From assembly GCA_002422045.1 (NCBI GenBank), contig DITG01000043.1, positions 1 through 5,791 on the forward strand: a stretch of DNA of 5,791 bases. The letters run 5' to 3'. Positions 1 to 5,791 of this stretch are shown here, one piece after another; within the stretch, counting starts at the first letter, position 1; each line of letters begins with the position of its first letter. The notes below the pieces were generated by a model. It saw nothing but the letters and a program-made list of their open reading frames with translations, was not told the DNA's origin and did not search any database. Position numbers and translations under genes: made by a program. Source of the stretch: Acholeplasmataceae bacterium UBA6190. Lineage in GTDB: Bacteria > Bacillota_I > Bacilli_A > Acholeplasmatales > Acholeplasmataceae.

Positions 1-2100
1 ATGCGCTGTCACATAGTTGATGGATTGTGTCGGATTAATCGCCCAAGGTCCTTTAGGCAGTGCACCCACGAGCAGATTGGTCTGAGGAGTTGCGCCTGTC
101 ACACCGAGAAGTACTCTGGAATCAGCAAAATTGTTGCCTTGAACAAATCCCTTATCAGCTGCAGCGAATACGCTACCTTTGATTCCATCACGGGTATCAT
201 CATTGAAGACTGCAACGCCTGGCATCTGATTGAGCGTTGCGTTGTATGCGGATTCGCTTTGTGGTAAAAGACTTGTTCCACCAGTCCAAGGTTCACCGAA
301 GATCATGATCGTCGGATCAATCGCGTGCAGTGCATCCACGATGGCATTCATGGTGGTAACATCATGAAGTTTCATCAAGTCGAATCTGAATCCGTCAAGA
401 TTGTATTCTTCCGCATAGAAAACCAGAGAATCAACCATGAACTTTCTGAACATGAAACGTTCAGATGCTGTTTCGTTGCCTGTACCTGAACCGTTGGAGA
501 ACGATCCATTGGAATTCATTCTGAAATAATAACCTGGAATGATGAGATCAAAATTGGAGTCTGCTGATTTTCCGGTATGGTTGTAAACAACGTCCATGAT
601 GACTCTCAAGTCATTTTTGTGAAATACATTGACCATTTGTTTGAATTCTGTGATGCGGTTATATCCATCATAAGGGTTAGTTGAATAAGAACCCTCAAGC
701 GCATTGAAGTTTTCAGGCATATATCCCCAGTTGAAGATACCGTCATGGATGCCATAATAAGAAGGATCGTTCAAACGCGTCTCATCGATGATGCCATGAT
801 CGAATACTGGAACGAACTGGACATGTGTGACACCGAGTTCGATCATGTGATCAAGACCTGTGGTGTAACCTTGATATTTGGTTCCTTTTTCTGTCAAACC
901 AAGAAACTTGCCACGATAGGATTCAGTGCCGTTCCATGTTTCATGAGAGGTATAATCTCTGACATGAATTTCATAGATGATTGCATCCGTGTAATGAACC
1001 ATGGTATCTGGTCTAGTATCATCTGACCAACCGATTGGATTGGCTTTTTCAAAGTCAACGATCATACCACGTTTGCCATTGACGCCTGTTGAATAAGCAT
1101 AGGGGTCAACAACTTCGTTGGTATATAAACCATTGGTGACTTCAAAAGTGTAATATTTTCCTTCCAAATCACCGTTAACGATGACTTCCCAAACACCTTT
1201 TTCAGTATAAGTCATATCATATGAGACATAAGGTGTATTGACACCTGGATTACCTTGATAGTCGGTTTGAGCCAGGGTATGTCCTTTCATATATAAATTC
1301 AGCTTGACATCATCAGAGATGGGTGCCCATAATCTGAATGTTGTCTGAGCACTTGTATAAATCGCGCCAAGAACACCTTCGAAACCGTAAGCCTCATTGA
1401 ATGCGTCACTTGTATAGAATCCATCAAAACCGATGGCTGATGTTGCAGGTTCAGGATCACCAAAATCAACTTCCATCCGGTATTTCTTGGTCAGATCAGC
1501 GGTAACACTGATGTTCACACTGCCAGAAGACCCTGAAAATGTGAAACCTGTTGTTGGTATTTCAATGTTGTCTTCAAAGACTTTGAGATTGTTTGCAACA
1601 ATGGATTTGGTCAACGTAAACCCAATGGTATTGTCATCAATGAATGCAGCTGACAAAATCTTGTGGGTAATATCGGCATCTTCTAAATCATAGAAAACGA
1701 TGGGGTTGTTCTGAACCAGATAGACATGAACTTCGCCTTCTGCGTTGGGATTGGTCAAATCAATGAATCGGTCCTGATCCACATCTTTTTCAACCCATTC
1801 GCCCTTACGGATAATGAATCCGATCTTGGTTGCATTCTCCATATTGGTTCCAGCAAGGGTTTGAGTTAAAACCTTACCAAAACCGTCATCCCCAGTGAAT
1901 GCATAAGACATGCCACCTAAGCTTTCAGGTTCATGTGGCCATAACCACAAATTCCAACCTGTATATTGTTCATCGAAACGATAGTAATGGATCACCAACG
2001 TGGTCGCTTGATCAGCACTGACTGTCATCAATTTGCCGATTGCGGTAACATTGATGAGTGCAAACAGCACAAATATTAAAAATTTGCGTATTGATTTCAT
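1..2100 (-). CDS. pulA: Secreted type I pullulanase (GH13, CBM41), 3' end cut by window
   Basis: Hydrolyses alpha-1,6 bonds of pullulan and branched starch or glycogen fragments outside the cell. The frame is open from the ATG at 2100-2098 to the window edge (700 codons, no stop). Domains in order: signal peptide (1-29); CBM41 starch-binding module (about 33-135) with HYYRFDEQYTGWNLWLW at 38-54; an Ig-like linker (about 136-235) resembling the pullulanase N1 region; a CBM48-like module (about 245-330) beginning TTFRLWAP; then the GH13_14 barrel. Barrel motifs are YEIHVRD (376-382), HVQFVPV (426-432), FNWGY (456-460), DVVYNHT (503-509), DGFRFDLM with predicted nucleophile D574, and GEPW with predicted acid/base E603. 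The window ends after NYVTAH (695-700), just before the expected Asp of the NYV..HDN motif. No lipobox Cys is present, so it is probably released or anchored by a C-terminus not seen here. The start is supported by the signal peptide and by GGGAG 7 nt upstream. It is divergent from the phosphorylase gene. The family assignment is very secure; the symbol is by analogy. Confidence 0.96.
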   Translation of the reverse strand, partial: MKSIRKFLIFVLFALINVTAIGKLMTVSADQATTLVIHYYRFDEQYTGWNLWLWPHEPESLGGMSYAFTGDDGFGKVLTQTLAGTNMENATKIGFIIRKGEWVEKDVDQDRFIDLTNPNAEGEVHVYLVQNNPIVFYDLEDADITHKILSAAFIDDNTIGFTLTKSIVANNLKVFEDNIEIPTTGFTFSGSSGSVNISVTADLTKKYRMEVDFGDPEPATSAIGFDGFYTSDAFNEAYGFEGVLGAIYTSAQTTFRLWAPISDDVKLNLYMKGHTLAQTDYQGNPGVNTPYVSYDMTYTEKGVWEVIVNGDLEGKYYTFEVTNGLYTNEVVDPYAYSTGVNGKRGMIVDFEKANPIGWSDDTRPDTMVHYTDAIIYEIHVRDYTSHETWNGTESYRGKFLGLTEKGTKYQGYTTGLDHMIELGVTHVQFVPVFDHGIIDETRLNDPSYYGIHDGIFNWGYMPENFNALEGSYSTNPYDGYNRITEFKQMVNVFHKNDLRVIMDVVYNHTGKSADSNFDLIIPGYYFRMNSNGSFSNGSGTGNETASERFMFRKFMVDSLVFYAEEYNLDGFRFDLMKLHDVTTMNAIVDALHAIDPTIMIFGEPWTGGTSLLPQSESAYNATLNQMPGVAVFNDDTRDGIKGSVFAAADKGFVQGNNFADSRVLLGVTGATPQTNLLVGALPKGPWAINPTQSINYVTAH
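2014..2100 (-). other. Sec signal peptide of the leftward pullulanase
   Basis: Residues 1-29 show a basic n-region (K2, R5, K6) and a hydrophobic core rich in F, L, I and V (about 7-21). A polar stretch follows, ending V-S-A before D30, which fits the -3/-1 rule for signal peptidase I; cleavage after A29 is the best guess. There is no Cys for lipid attachment. The CBM41 domain starts a few residues later, as expected for an exported enzyme. Confidence 0.85.
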
Positions 2101-2107
2101 CTTTTTT

Positions 2108-2113
2108 CTCCCT
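2108..2113 (-). promoter_or_regulatory. Ribosome binding site of the leftward pullulanase
   Basis: On the minus strand AGGGAG is followed by seven nucleotides and then the ATG at 2100. This purine-rich Shine-Dalgarno sequence at normal spacing decides the start and places the signal peptide at the N-terminus. Confidence 0.75.
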
Positions 2114-2131
2114 GTATATTGCTTCAGTTTC

Positions 2132-2140
2132 ATTATATCA
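2132..2140 (-). promoter_or_regulatory. Extended -10 promoter for the leftward pullulanase
   Basis: The minus strand reads TGATATAAT, a perfect TATAAT hexamer with the TGn extension. No good -35 lies 16-18 bp upstream (TCTCGC at 17 bp), so the extended -10 would have to compensate. Transcription would start near 2125, giving a leader of about 25 nt that contains the ribosome binding site. The match is visible in the sequence; promoter activity is inferred. Confidence 0.65.
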
Positions 2141-2184
2141 TGCACACTGTTCAAGCGAGAAAACATGTGTCTATTACGTTGTTA

Positions 2185-2198
2185 TGGTAACGGTTACA
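2185..2198. promoter_or_regulatory. cre-like site 1 (candidate CcpA operator)
   Basis: TGGTAACGGTTACA matches the cre consensus TGWNANCGNTNWCA at 9 of 10 defined positions; only the first W is G. It contains the palindrome GTAAC-G-GTTAC and sits in AT-rich flanks. Its centre is about 66 bp upstream of the predicted leftward start and about 160 bp upstream of the predicted phosphorylase start. Known cre sites at -60 or so can be activating as well as repressing, so the sign of regulation is open. Another LacI-family regulator of maltodextrin genes (MalR type) could bind a similar sequence. Confidence 0.6.
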
Positions 2199-2210
2199 AT
2201 ATTTACTCAA

Positions 2211-2220
2211 ACGATTTCGT
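2211..2220. repeat. Small inverted repeat ACGA-TT-TCGT
   Basis: This is a perfect 4-bp inverted repeat around TT, inside a stretch that matches the cre consensus at only 6 of 10 defined positions (2206-2219). It could be a weak accessory operator half-site or chance in AT-rich DNA. It is noted because it lies 22 bp from cre-like site 1, about two helical turns centre to centre. Confidence 0.25.
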
Positions 2221-2233
2221 AGATTACATTTTT

Positions 2234-2246
2234 AGGATAAAATCCT
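2234..2246. repeat. Inverted repeat AGGAT-AAA-ATCCT in the divergent promoter region
   Basis: Perfect 5-bp arms flank a 3-bp spacer, roughly midway between the two divergent promoters. It has no T-run and is too short for a terminator. It could be an operator for an unidentified regulator, but repeats this short often occur by chance. Confidence 0.3.
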
Positions 2247-2300
2247 GATTTATCTCATCCCTGCTCACACAATCCTACACAATACATTCACGACGGATTA

Positions 2301-2314
2301 TGAAATCGGTTTTA
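2301..2314. promoter_or_regulatory. cre-like site 2 (candidate CcpA operator) before the phosphorylase promoter
   Basis: TGAAATCGGTTTTA matches TGWNANCGNTNWCA at 9 of 10 defined positions; only the C at position 13 is T. It lies at about -51 to -38 relative to the predicted phosphorylase start near 2352, just upstream of and abutting the -35 region. A bound protein there could block or contact RNA polymerase. Identification rests on consensus matching only; the bound protein, CcpA or another LacI-family regulator, is inferred. Confidence 0.55.
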
Positions 2315-2336
2315 GAGCGCAAAAATCGATCAATCA

Positions 2337-2345
2337 TGTTACAAT
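2337..2345 (+). promoter_or_regulatory. Extended -10 promoter for the phosphorylase operon
   Basis: TGTTACAAT is a TACAAT hexamer (5 of 6 to TATAAT) with a TGn extension. There is no recognisable -35 at 16-18 bp (GCGCAA at 17 bp). The predicted start near 2352 leaves a 26-27 nt leader containing the strong Shine-Dalgarno sequence. The arrangement mirrors the divergent promoter. A second -10-like hexamer, TATACT at 2356-2361, is too close to the gene to be preferred. Confidence 0.5.
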
Positions 2346-2362
2346 AAGTATGAAATATACTT

Positions 2363-2369
2363 AAAGGAG
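2363..2369 (+). promoter_or_regulatory. Ribosome binding site of the phosphorylase gene
   Basis: AAAGGAG is nearly the full anti-16S complement and lies 9 nt before the ATG at 2379. It is the strongest Shine-Dalgarno sequence of the three genes and fixes the start codon. Confidence 0.85.
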
Positions 2370-2378
2370 CACGACTTC

Positions 2379-4757
2379 ATGCACAATCATTTCACCAACA
2401 AAGGAACCTTCACAGAGGCGTTTTTATCGGGTCTTAGAATGCAACATGGCGTAGAATTAAAAGACTCTTCTGTTTACCAAAGATATGCAACACTGGCACA
2501 AATGTTACAAGTTGACTTATCACCTCGGGAACAACGGACGACACAATTCATCCGTGACAATCAATTGAAAAAAACCATCTATTTTTCGATGGAGTTCTTA
2601 ATGGGCAGACTCATCACGAATAACCTTCAAAACAGCGGATATTATGACGTTGTCAAGCAAGCTTTCACTGATCTTGGCATCGACATGAATGAAGTAGAAG
2701 CAGAAGAAAGCGATGCAGGTCTCGGTAACGGAGGTCTAGGCAGACTGGCTGCATGCTTCTTGGATTCTGCCGCATCCCTCGGATTACCACTTTATGGCAA
2801 TTCGCTCAGATACCGCTATGGATTTTTCACTCAAGATATCATCAATCACAGACAAGTCGAAATGAGGGATGAATGGCTGAACAAACCATTCATTTGGGAA
2901 GAAAGAAAAGATCAGGAAGCGATTCATATCCCTGTTTTTGGATATGTCGAACACACCAGACTCATCAATCCCCAGTGGATCAAAGCTGTTCCTTATGATG
3001 TCAAAATCATTGGTGATGGAAATGGTGTTGTCACTAACCTTAGACTTTGGTCTACAGAACCCTCTGAAAAACAACTGATCCACAGCAACGACTATCTGAA
3101 ACTTGTTTCAGGTATTTGTGATTCGCTTTATCCAGATGATTCCACAGAAGATGGAAAAACACTCAGATTGTTACAGTCTTATGTCTTTTCAGCTGCAGGG
3201 GTAAAAGCAGCCATCAAGGAACACAAGTCACTCGGTAGAGATGTCAGAGATTTCAACAAGTACTATACCTTCCAAATCAACGATACACATCCGACGTTGG
3301 TCATTCCTGAAATGATGCGTGTGTTGATGGACGATGAAGGTATCGGTTATGCTGAAGCGTGGCACATCACGACTCAGACCTGTGCATTCACCAATCACAC
3401 CATTTTGTCTGAAGCACTTGAAAAATGGAACATTCACATCTTTAGAAACTTATTGCCAAGAATTTTTGAAATTGTTCAGGAAATGCAACGTCGTTTCAAG
3501 TTTATATTGGAATCTGACGGACGTTTCAATGCAGAACAGATTTATCTGATGGGCATCATTGGTCAAAATCATGTACGTATGGCACATATTTGCATCTATG
3601 GATCCTTTTCAGTCAACGGTGTTGCCGCACTGCACACTGAGATTCTCAAGAAAGATGAGATGAAACTTTTTTACACGCTATATCCCTATAAATTCAACAA
3701 CAAAACCAACGGGATTACACACCGTAGATGGTTGATTCATACCAATCATGAACTGGTCAGCATTTTGGATGAAAAGATTGGCCAAGGTTGGAGAAAAGAT
3801 CTGACTCAATTGGATCAACTCATGGCTTTTCAAAAAGACAAGGACACCAAACAGAAGATCAGAGCCATGAAACTCGCCAAGAAACAAGCATTGGCCGATC
3901 GTATATTACAACTTCAAGGTGTTGAACTTGATGTGAATTCCATCTTTGACATTCAAGTCAAAAGACTTCATGAATACAAACGCCAATTGATGAATATCTT
4001 GCACATCATCTATGTCTATCTGAGACTCAAATCAGATGAACAATTCAAGAAAACCTATGTCCCACATTCCTTCATCTTTGGTGCAAAAGCAGCACCATCG
4101 TATCATATGGCCAAAGCAGTCATCGAATTGATTGACACTGTCGCTGACATCATCAATCAGGATGCAGATACCAAACATCTGCTCAAAGTCGTTTTTGTCA
4201 GAAATTACAATGTCACTTATGCAGAATACATCATGCCAGCTGCTGATTTGTCTGAACAGATTTCAACAGCAACCAAAGAAGCAAGCGGTACTGGTAATAT
4301 GAAATTCATGATGAATGGTGCGATTACCATCGGTACACTTGATGGTGCCAATGTCGAGATCGTCGAAAAAGCAGGCAATGACAATGCATTCATCTTCGGT
4401 TTGAATGCCGATCAGGTACATAACATTTACAAAAACAACGGATATAAACCAAGAGAAATCTATGAATCCGATCCTAGACTGCAACAAGTATTCAAATACA
4501 TCCGCAGCTTGAATCCAAATCCACAACATTTTGACTACATCCTGAACAATTTGCTCAACAGTGATTACTTCTTGGTCATGAAAGACTTTGACAGTTATGT
4601 TAAGGCACATGAACTTGCCAATCAAGCGTATAAGAATGCTTCCAAATGGGCTGAAATGCAAATCGCCAACATTGCCAATTCAGGTTTCTTCACCTCTGAC
4701 AGAACCATTGAGCAATACAACAATGACATTTGGAAATTGCGTAAAATTGAGTTTTAA
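2379..4757 (+). CDS. glgP: Glycogen/maltodextrin phosphorylase (GT35, PLP-dependent)
   Basis: Releases glucose-1-phosphate from non-reducing ends of alpha-1,4-glucans using inorganic phosphate, in the cytoplasm. The protein is complete at 792 residues, close to bacterial phosphorylases of about 800. Family motifs run in order: MEFLMGRL (71-78); GLGNGGLGRLAACFLDS (114-130); NDTHPTL (301-307); FTNHT (337-341); GQNHVRMAH (395-403); VNGVAALHTEIL (412-423); NKTNGITHRRW (441-451); VKRLHEYKRQLMN (527-539), a phosphate and substrate contact region; GAKAAPSYHMAK (568-579); and EASGTGNMKF (634-643), in which K642 is the predicted Schiff-base lysine for PLP. GTLDGANVEI follows (652-661). No key residue appears missing and there is no frameshift. 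It probably forms an operon with the downstream pullulanase, which removes branch points that stop phosphorylase. Sequence alone does not tell glycogen (GlgP) from maltodextrin (MalP) preference; with pullulanases rather than glycogen synthesis genes alongside, maltodextrins are at least as likely. The end is TAA. Confidence 0.97.
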   Translation: MHNHFTNKGTFTEAFLSGLRMQHGVELKDSSVYQRYATLAQMLQVDLSPREQRTTQFIRDNQLKKTIYFSMEFLMGRLITNNLQNSGYYDVVKQAFTDLGIDMNEVEAEESDAGLGNGGLGRLAACFLDSAASLGLPLYGNSLRYRYGFFTQDIINHRQVEMRDEWLNKPFIWEERKDQEAIHIPVFGYVEHTRLINPQWIKAVPYDVKIIGDGNGVVTNLRLWSTEPSEKQLIHSNDYLKLVSGICDSLYPDDSTEDGKTLRLLQSYVFSAAGVKAAIKEHKSLGRDVRDFNKYYTFQINDTHPTLVIPEMMRVLMDDEGIGYAEAWHITTQTCAFTNHTILSEALEKWNIHIFRNLLPRIFEIVQEMQRRFKFILESDGRFNAEQIYLMGIIGQNHVRMAHICIYGSFSVNGVAALHTEILKKDEMKLFYTLYPYKFNNKTNGITHRRWLIHTNHELVSILDEKIGQGWRKDLTQLDQLMAFQKDKDTKQKIRAMKLAKKQALADRILQLQGVELDVNSIFDIQVKRLHEYKRQLMNILHIIYVYLRLKSDEQFKKTYVPHSFIFGAKAAPSYHMAKAVIELIDTVADIINQDADTKHLLKVVFVRNYNVTYAEYIMPAADLSEQISTATKEASGTGNMKFMMNGAITIGTLDGANVEIVEKAGNDNAFIFGLNADQVHNIYKNNGYKPREIYESDPRLQQVFKYIRSLNPNPQHFDYILNNLLNSDYFLVMKDFDSYVKAHELANQAYKNASKWAEMQIANIANSGFFTSDRTIEQYNNDIWKLRKIEF

Positions 4758-4772
4758 TCAGATTTGTCATCG

Positions 4773-4795
4773 TTGACCCAATGTCTAGAGGTCAA
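4773..4795 (+). repeat. Hairpin TTGACC...GGTCAA between phosphorylase and downstream pullulanase
   Basis: Perfect 6-bp arms surround an 11-nt loop, beginning 15 nt after the phosphorylase stop. No T-run follows the stem (TCATCAACAC), so it does not look like an intrinsic terminator and read-through into the next gene is expected. It could weakly modulate or protect the transcript, or be chance. The TTGACC arm is not matched by a -10 hexamer at promoter spacing. Confidence 0.4.
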
Positions 4796-4830
4796 TCATC
4801 AACACTTGAATCGTTTCATCATGGATCGAC

Positions 4831-4837
4831 AGAAGGG
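4831..4837 (+). promoter_or_regulatory. Weak ribosome binding site of the downstream pullulanase
   Basis: AGAAGGG lies 8 nt before the ATG at 4846. It is weaker than the AAAGGAG of the phosphorylase gene, which would fit lower expression of the debranching enzyme from a shared message. It supports 4846 over the ATG at 4821, which is in another frame. Confidence 0.55.
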
Positions 4838-4845
4838 CAGAAAAC

Positions 4846-5791
4846 ATGAAAGTATTCATCGATGGTTTCCATCAACTGCGTATTGAATCGTATAACTACA
4901 TCCACTCAATCCAACTCAGAGACTTGAAAGCACAGTTCGTGAAAAGTGATGATCACATGCAGTTTTTTACGACTGATTTGCCCGTTTGCCTCCATACCGA
5001 TGATGTCATCGTCATCAATGATCAACCCTATCCCCTAGAAATCGGCATGGTCACTTTAACCAAGGAATTTGAAGCCAAGTTCCGTTATGATGGAGCACTA
5101 GGTGCGCTTTATCACCCTACTGATACGACATTTAGACTTTTTTCACCCGTAGCAAAAGCTGTGACACTCGTCTTGGATGGCATAGAATATCCGATGTCCT
5201 ACGAAGAACCTATTTGGTTTAAGACAGTTTTAGGCGATCATGATGGTAAGCCTTATCATTATCTGGTCAGACTCGTGGACCGCTTTGTCAAGGTCAAGGA
5301 CCCCTATACGATTGCATGTTCTTCAACTGACAGCTATGTCATCGACTGGTCAAAGACTGTGCCCATCCATCCATCACCGATCCAATTGAAAAACTATGTC
5401 GATGCAGTCCTCTATGAAGGTCACGTCAGAGACATGACCATTCAATTGGATGTCGAATCCAAAGGTATCTTCGAAGGTTTAACCGAGTATTCAAGACATC
5501 TCAAGGGTTCTGTGCTCAGTTACATCAAAAACATGGGGATGACCCATCTACAGTTACTGCCCGTCTTTGATTTCGAAGGGGTGGATGACATTGAGAAAGA
5601 CAAACTTTACAACTGGGGTTACAATCCTTCACAGTTTTTCGCCGTCGAAGGATGGTATTCCAAACATCCTGATGATCCTTATGACAGAATCAATCAGTTC
5701 AAGAAAGTCATCAACCATGCACATAAGATTGGTTTAGGTATCAATATGGATGTGGTTTACAATCACGTGTATCAGCACAAGACTTTTCCAT
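4846..5791 (+). CDS. amyX: Intracellular type I pullulanase, AmyX-like (GH13), 3' end cut by window
   Basis: Debranching enzyme for alpha-1,6 bonds of maltodextrins or glycogen. The frame is open from the ATG to the window edge (315 complete codons). There is no signal peptide: the N-terminus (MKVFIDGFHQ) is polar, so the enzyme should be cytoplasmic. There is no CBM41. Residues about 1-80 resemble the small N-terminal domain of Bacillus AmyX, followed by YDGALGALY (81-89) and a CBM48-like module (about 83-165) with TTFRLFSPVAKAV. The barrel begins at about 185 with VDAVLYEGHVRD (185-196), THLQLLPVFDF (233-243), YNWGYNP (255-261) and DVVYNHV (302-308). The catalytic nucleophile and acid lie beyond the window and were not checked. 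It follows the phosphorylase by 88 bp on the same strand with no clear promoter or terminator between, so co-transcription is likely. Pairing with phosphorylase suggests it clears branched limit dextrins. It is a paralogue of the leftward pullulanase with a different architecture. The pullulanase call is secure; the AmyX assignment rests on recalled similarity to the Bacillus enzyme. Confidence 0.93.
   Translation, partial: MKVFIDGFHQLRIESYNYIHSIQLRDLKAQFVKSDDHMQFFTTDLPVCLHTDDVIVINDQPYPLEIGMVTLTKEFEAKFRYDGALGALYHPTDTTFRLFSPVAKAVTLVLDGIEYPMSYEEPIWFKTVLGDHDGKPYHYLVRLVDRFVKVKDPYTIACSSTDSYVIDWSKTVPIHPSPIQLKNYVDAVLYEGHVRDMTIQLDVESKGIFEGLTEYSRHLKGSVLSYIKNMGMTHLQLLPVFDFEGVDDIEKDKLYNWGYNPSQFFAVEGWYSKHPDDPYDRINQFKKVINHAHKIGLGINMDVVYNHVYQHKTFP

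Noticed and set aside
745..1693. Plus-strand ORFs at 745-1026 and 1433-1693, and the short one at 1-267
   Set aside because: All lie antisense inside the continuous pullulanase frame, whose domain motifs are unmistakable, and none has a recognisable product or a convincing ribosome binding site.
2132..2154. TTGAAC as the -35 box of the leftward pullulanase promoter
   Set aside because: It is separated from TATAAT by only 11 bp, far short of the usual 16-18 bp.
2033..2248. 71-codon plus-strand ORF across the 5' end of the secreted pullulanase and the promoter region
   Set aside because: It overlaps the signal-peptide coding region antisense, runs through both the leftward promoter and the cre-like sites, and resembles no known protein. 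The hydrophobic stretch is low-complexity AT-rich sequence read in reverse.
2784..4776. Minus- and plus-strand ORFs inside the phosphorylase gene (for example the 132-codon one at 4263-4661 and the one at 4588-4776)
   Set aside because: They are shadows of the phosphorylase frame; their translations match no family and their positions follow conserved phosphorylase codons.
4773..4795. Rho-independent terminator after the phosphorylase gene
   Set aside because: The stem is only 6 bp, is not GC-rich, and has no T-run after it.
1..5791. TGA read as tryptophan (mycoplasma code)
   Set aside because: All three frames contain many Trp residues encoded by TGG and no internal TGA, so the standard code explains everything.
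1..5791. CRISPR arrays, transposons, phage genes, tRNA or rRNA, or a novel defence system
   Set aside because: No direct repeat arrays, transposase-like ORFs, terminal repeats or RNA gene signatures were seen. Nearly all of the sequence is accounted for by three carbohydrate enzymes and their control region.

Overview
The window is a compact alpha-glucan (starch, glycogen, maltodextrin) degradation locus. It holds three protein-coding genes, two of them cut by the window edges, around a 278-bp divergent promoter region. Leftward (minus strand, 2100 to 1) lies the N-terminal 700 codons of a secreted type I pullulanase with a signal peptide, a CBM41 starch-binding domain, a CBM48-like domain and most of a GH13 catalytic barrel. 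Rightward lie a complete PLP-dependent glycogen/maltodextrin phosphorylase (2379-4757) and, 88 bp later, the first 315 codons of a second type I pullulanase (4846 to the window end). The second pullulanase has no signal peptide and resembles the cytoplasmic AmyX type.

The genes suggest a division of labour. The exported pullulanase cuts alpha-1,6 bonds in external branched glucans and yields linear maltodextrins that can be imported. Inside the cell the phosphorylase removes glucose from non-reducing ends as glucose-1-phosphate. The AmyX-like enzyme removes the alpha-1,6 branch points where phosphorylase stalls. Phosphorylase and intracellular debranching enzyme are probably co-transcribed, because no convincing terminator lies between them. 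The uptake transporter, 4-alpha-glucanotransferase and regulator that usually complete such loci are not in this window.

The intergenic region (2101-2378) carries a plausible extended -10 promoter and a ribosome binding site for each direction. It also has two 14-bp sites that each match the CcpA catabolite-responsive element (cre) consensus TGWNANCGNTNWCA at 9 of its 10 defined positions, plus two small inverted repeats. This layout fits carbon-catabolite control of both transcription units.

Organism: the genes read through with the standard code. Trp is always TGG and there are no in-frame TGA codons, so a mycoplasma-type code is not supported. Purine-rich Shine-Dalgarno sequences, cre-like sites, AmyX-type pullulanase and moderately low GC (roughly 40% by eye) suggest a Bacillota bacterium or a standard-code relative such as an Acholeplasma-like lineage. 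Species cannot be fixed from this sequence. No RNA genes, mobile elements, CRISPR arrays or phage genes were seen. Nothing here looks like a wholly undescribed system; the main interest is the regulatory region and the paired outside/inside pullulanases.
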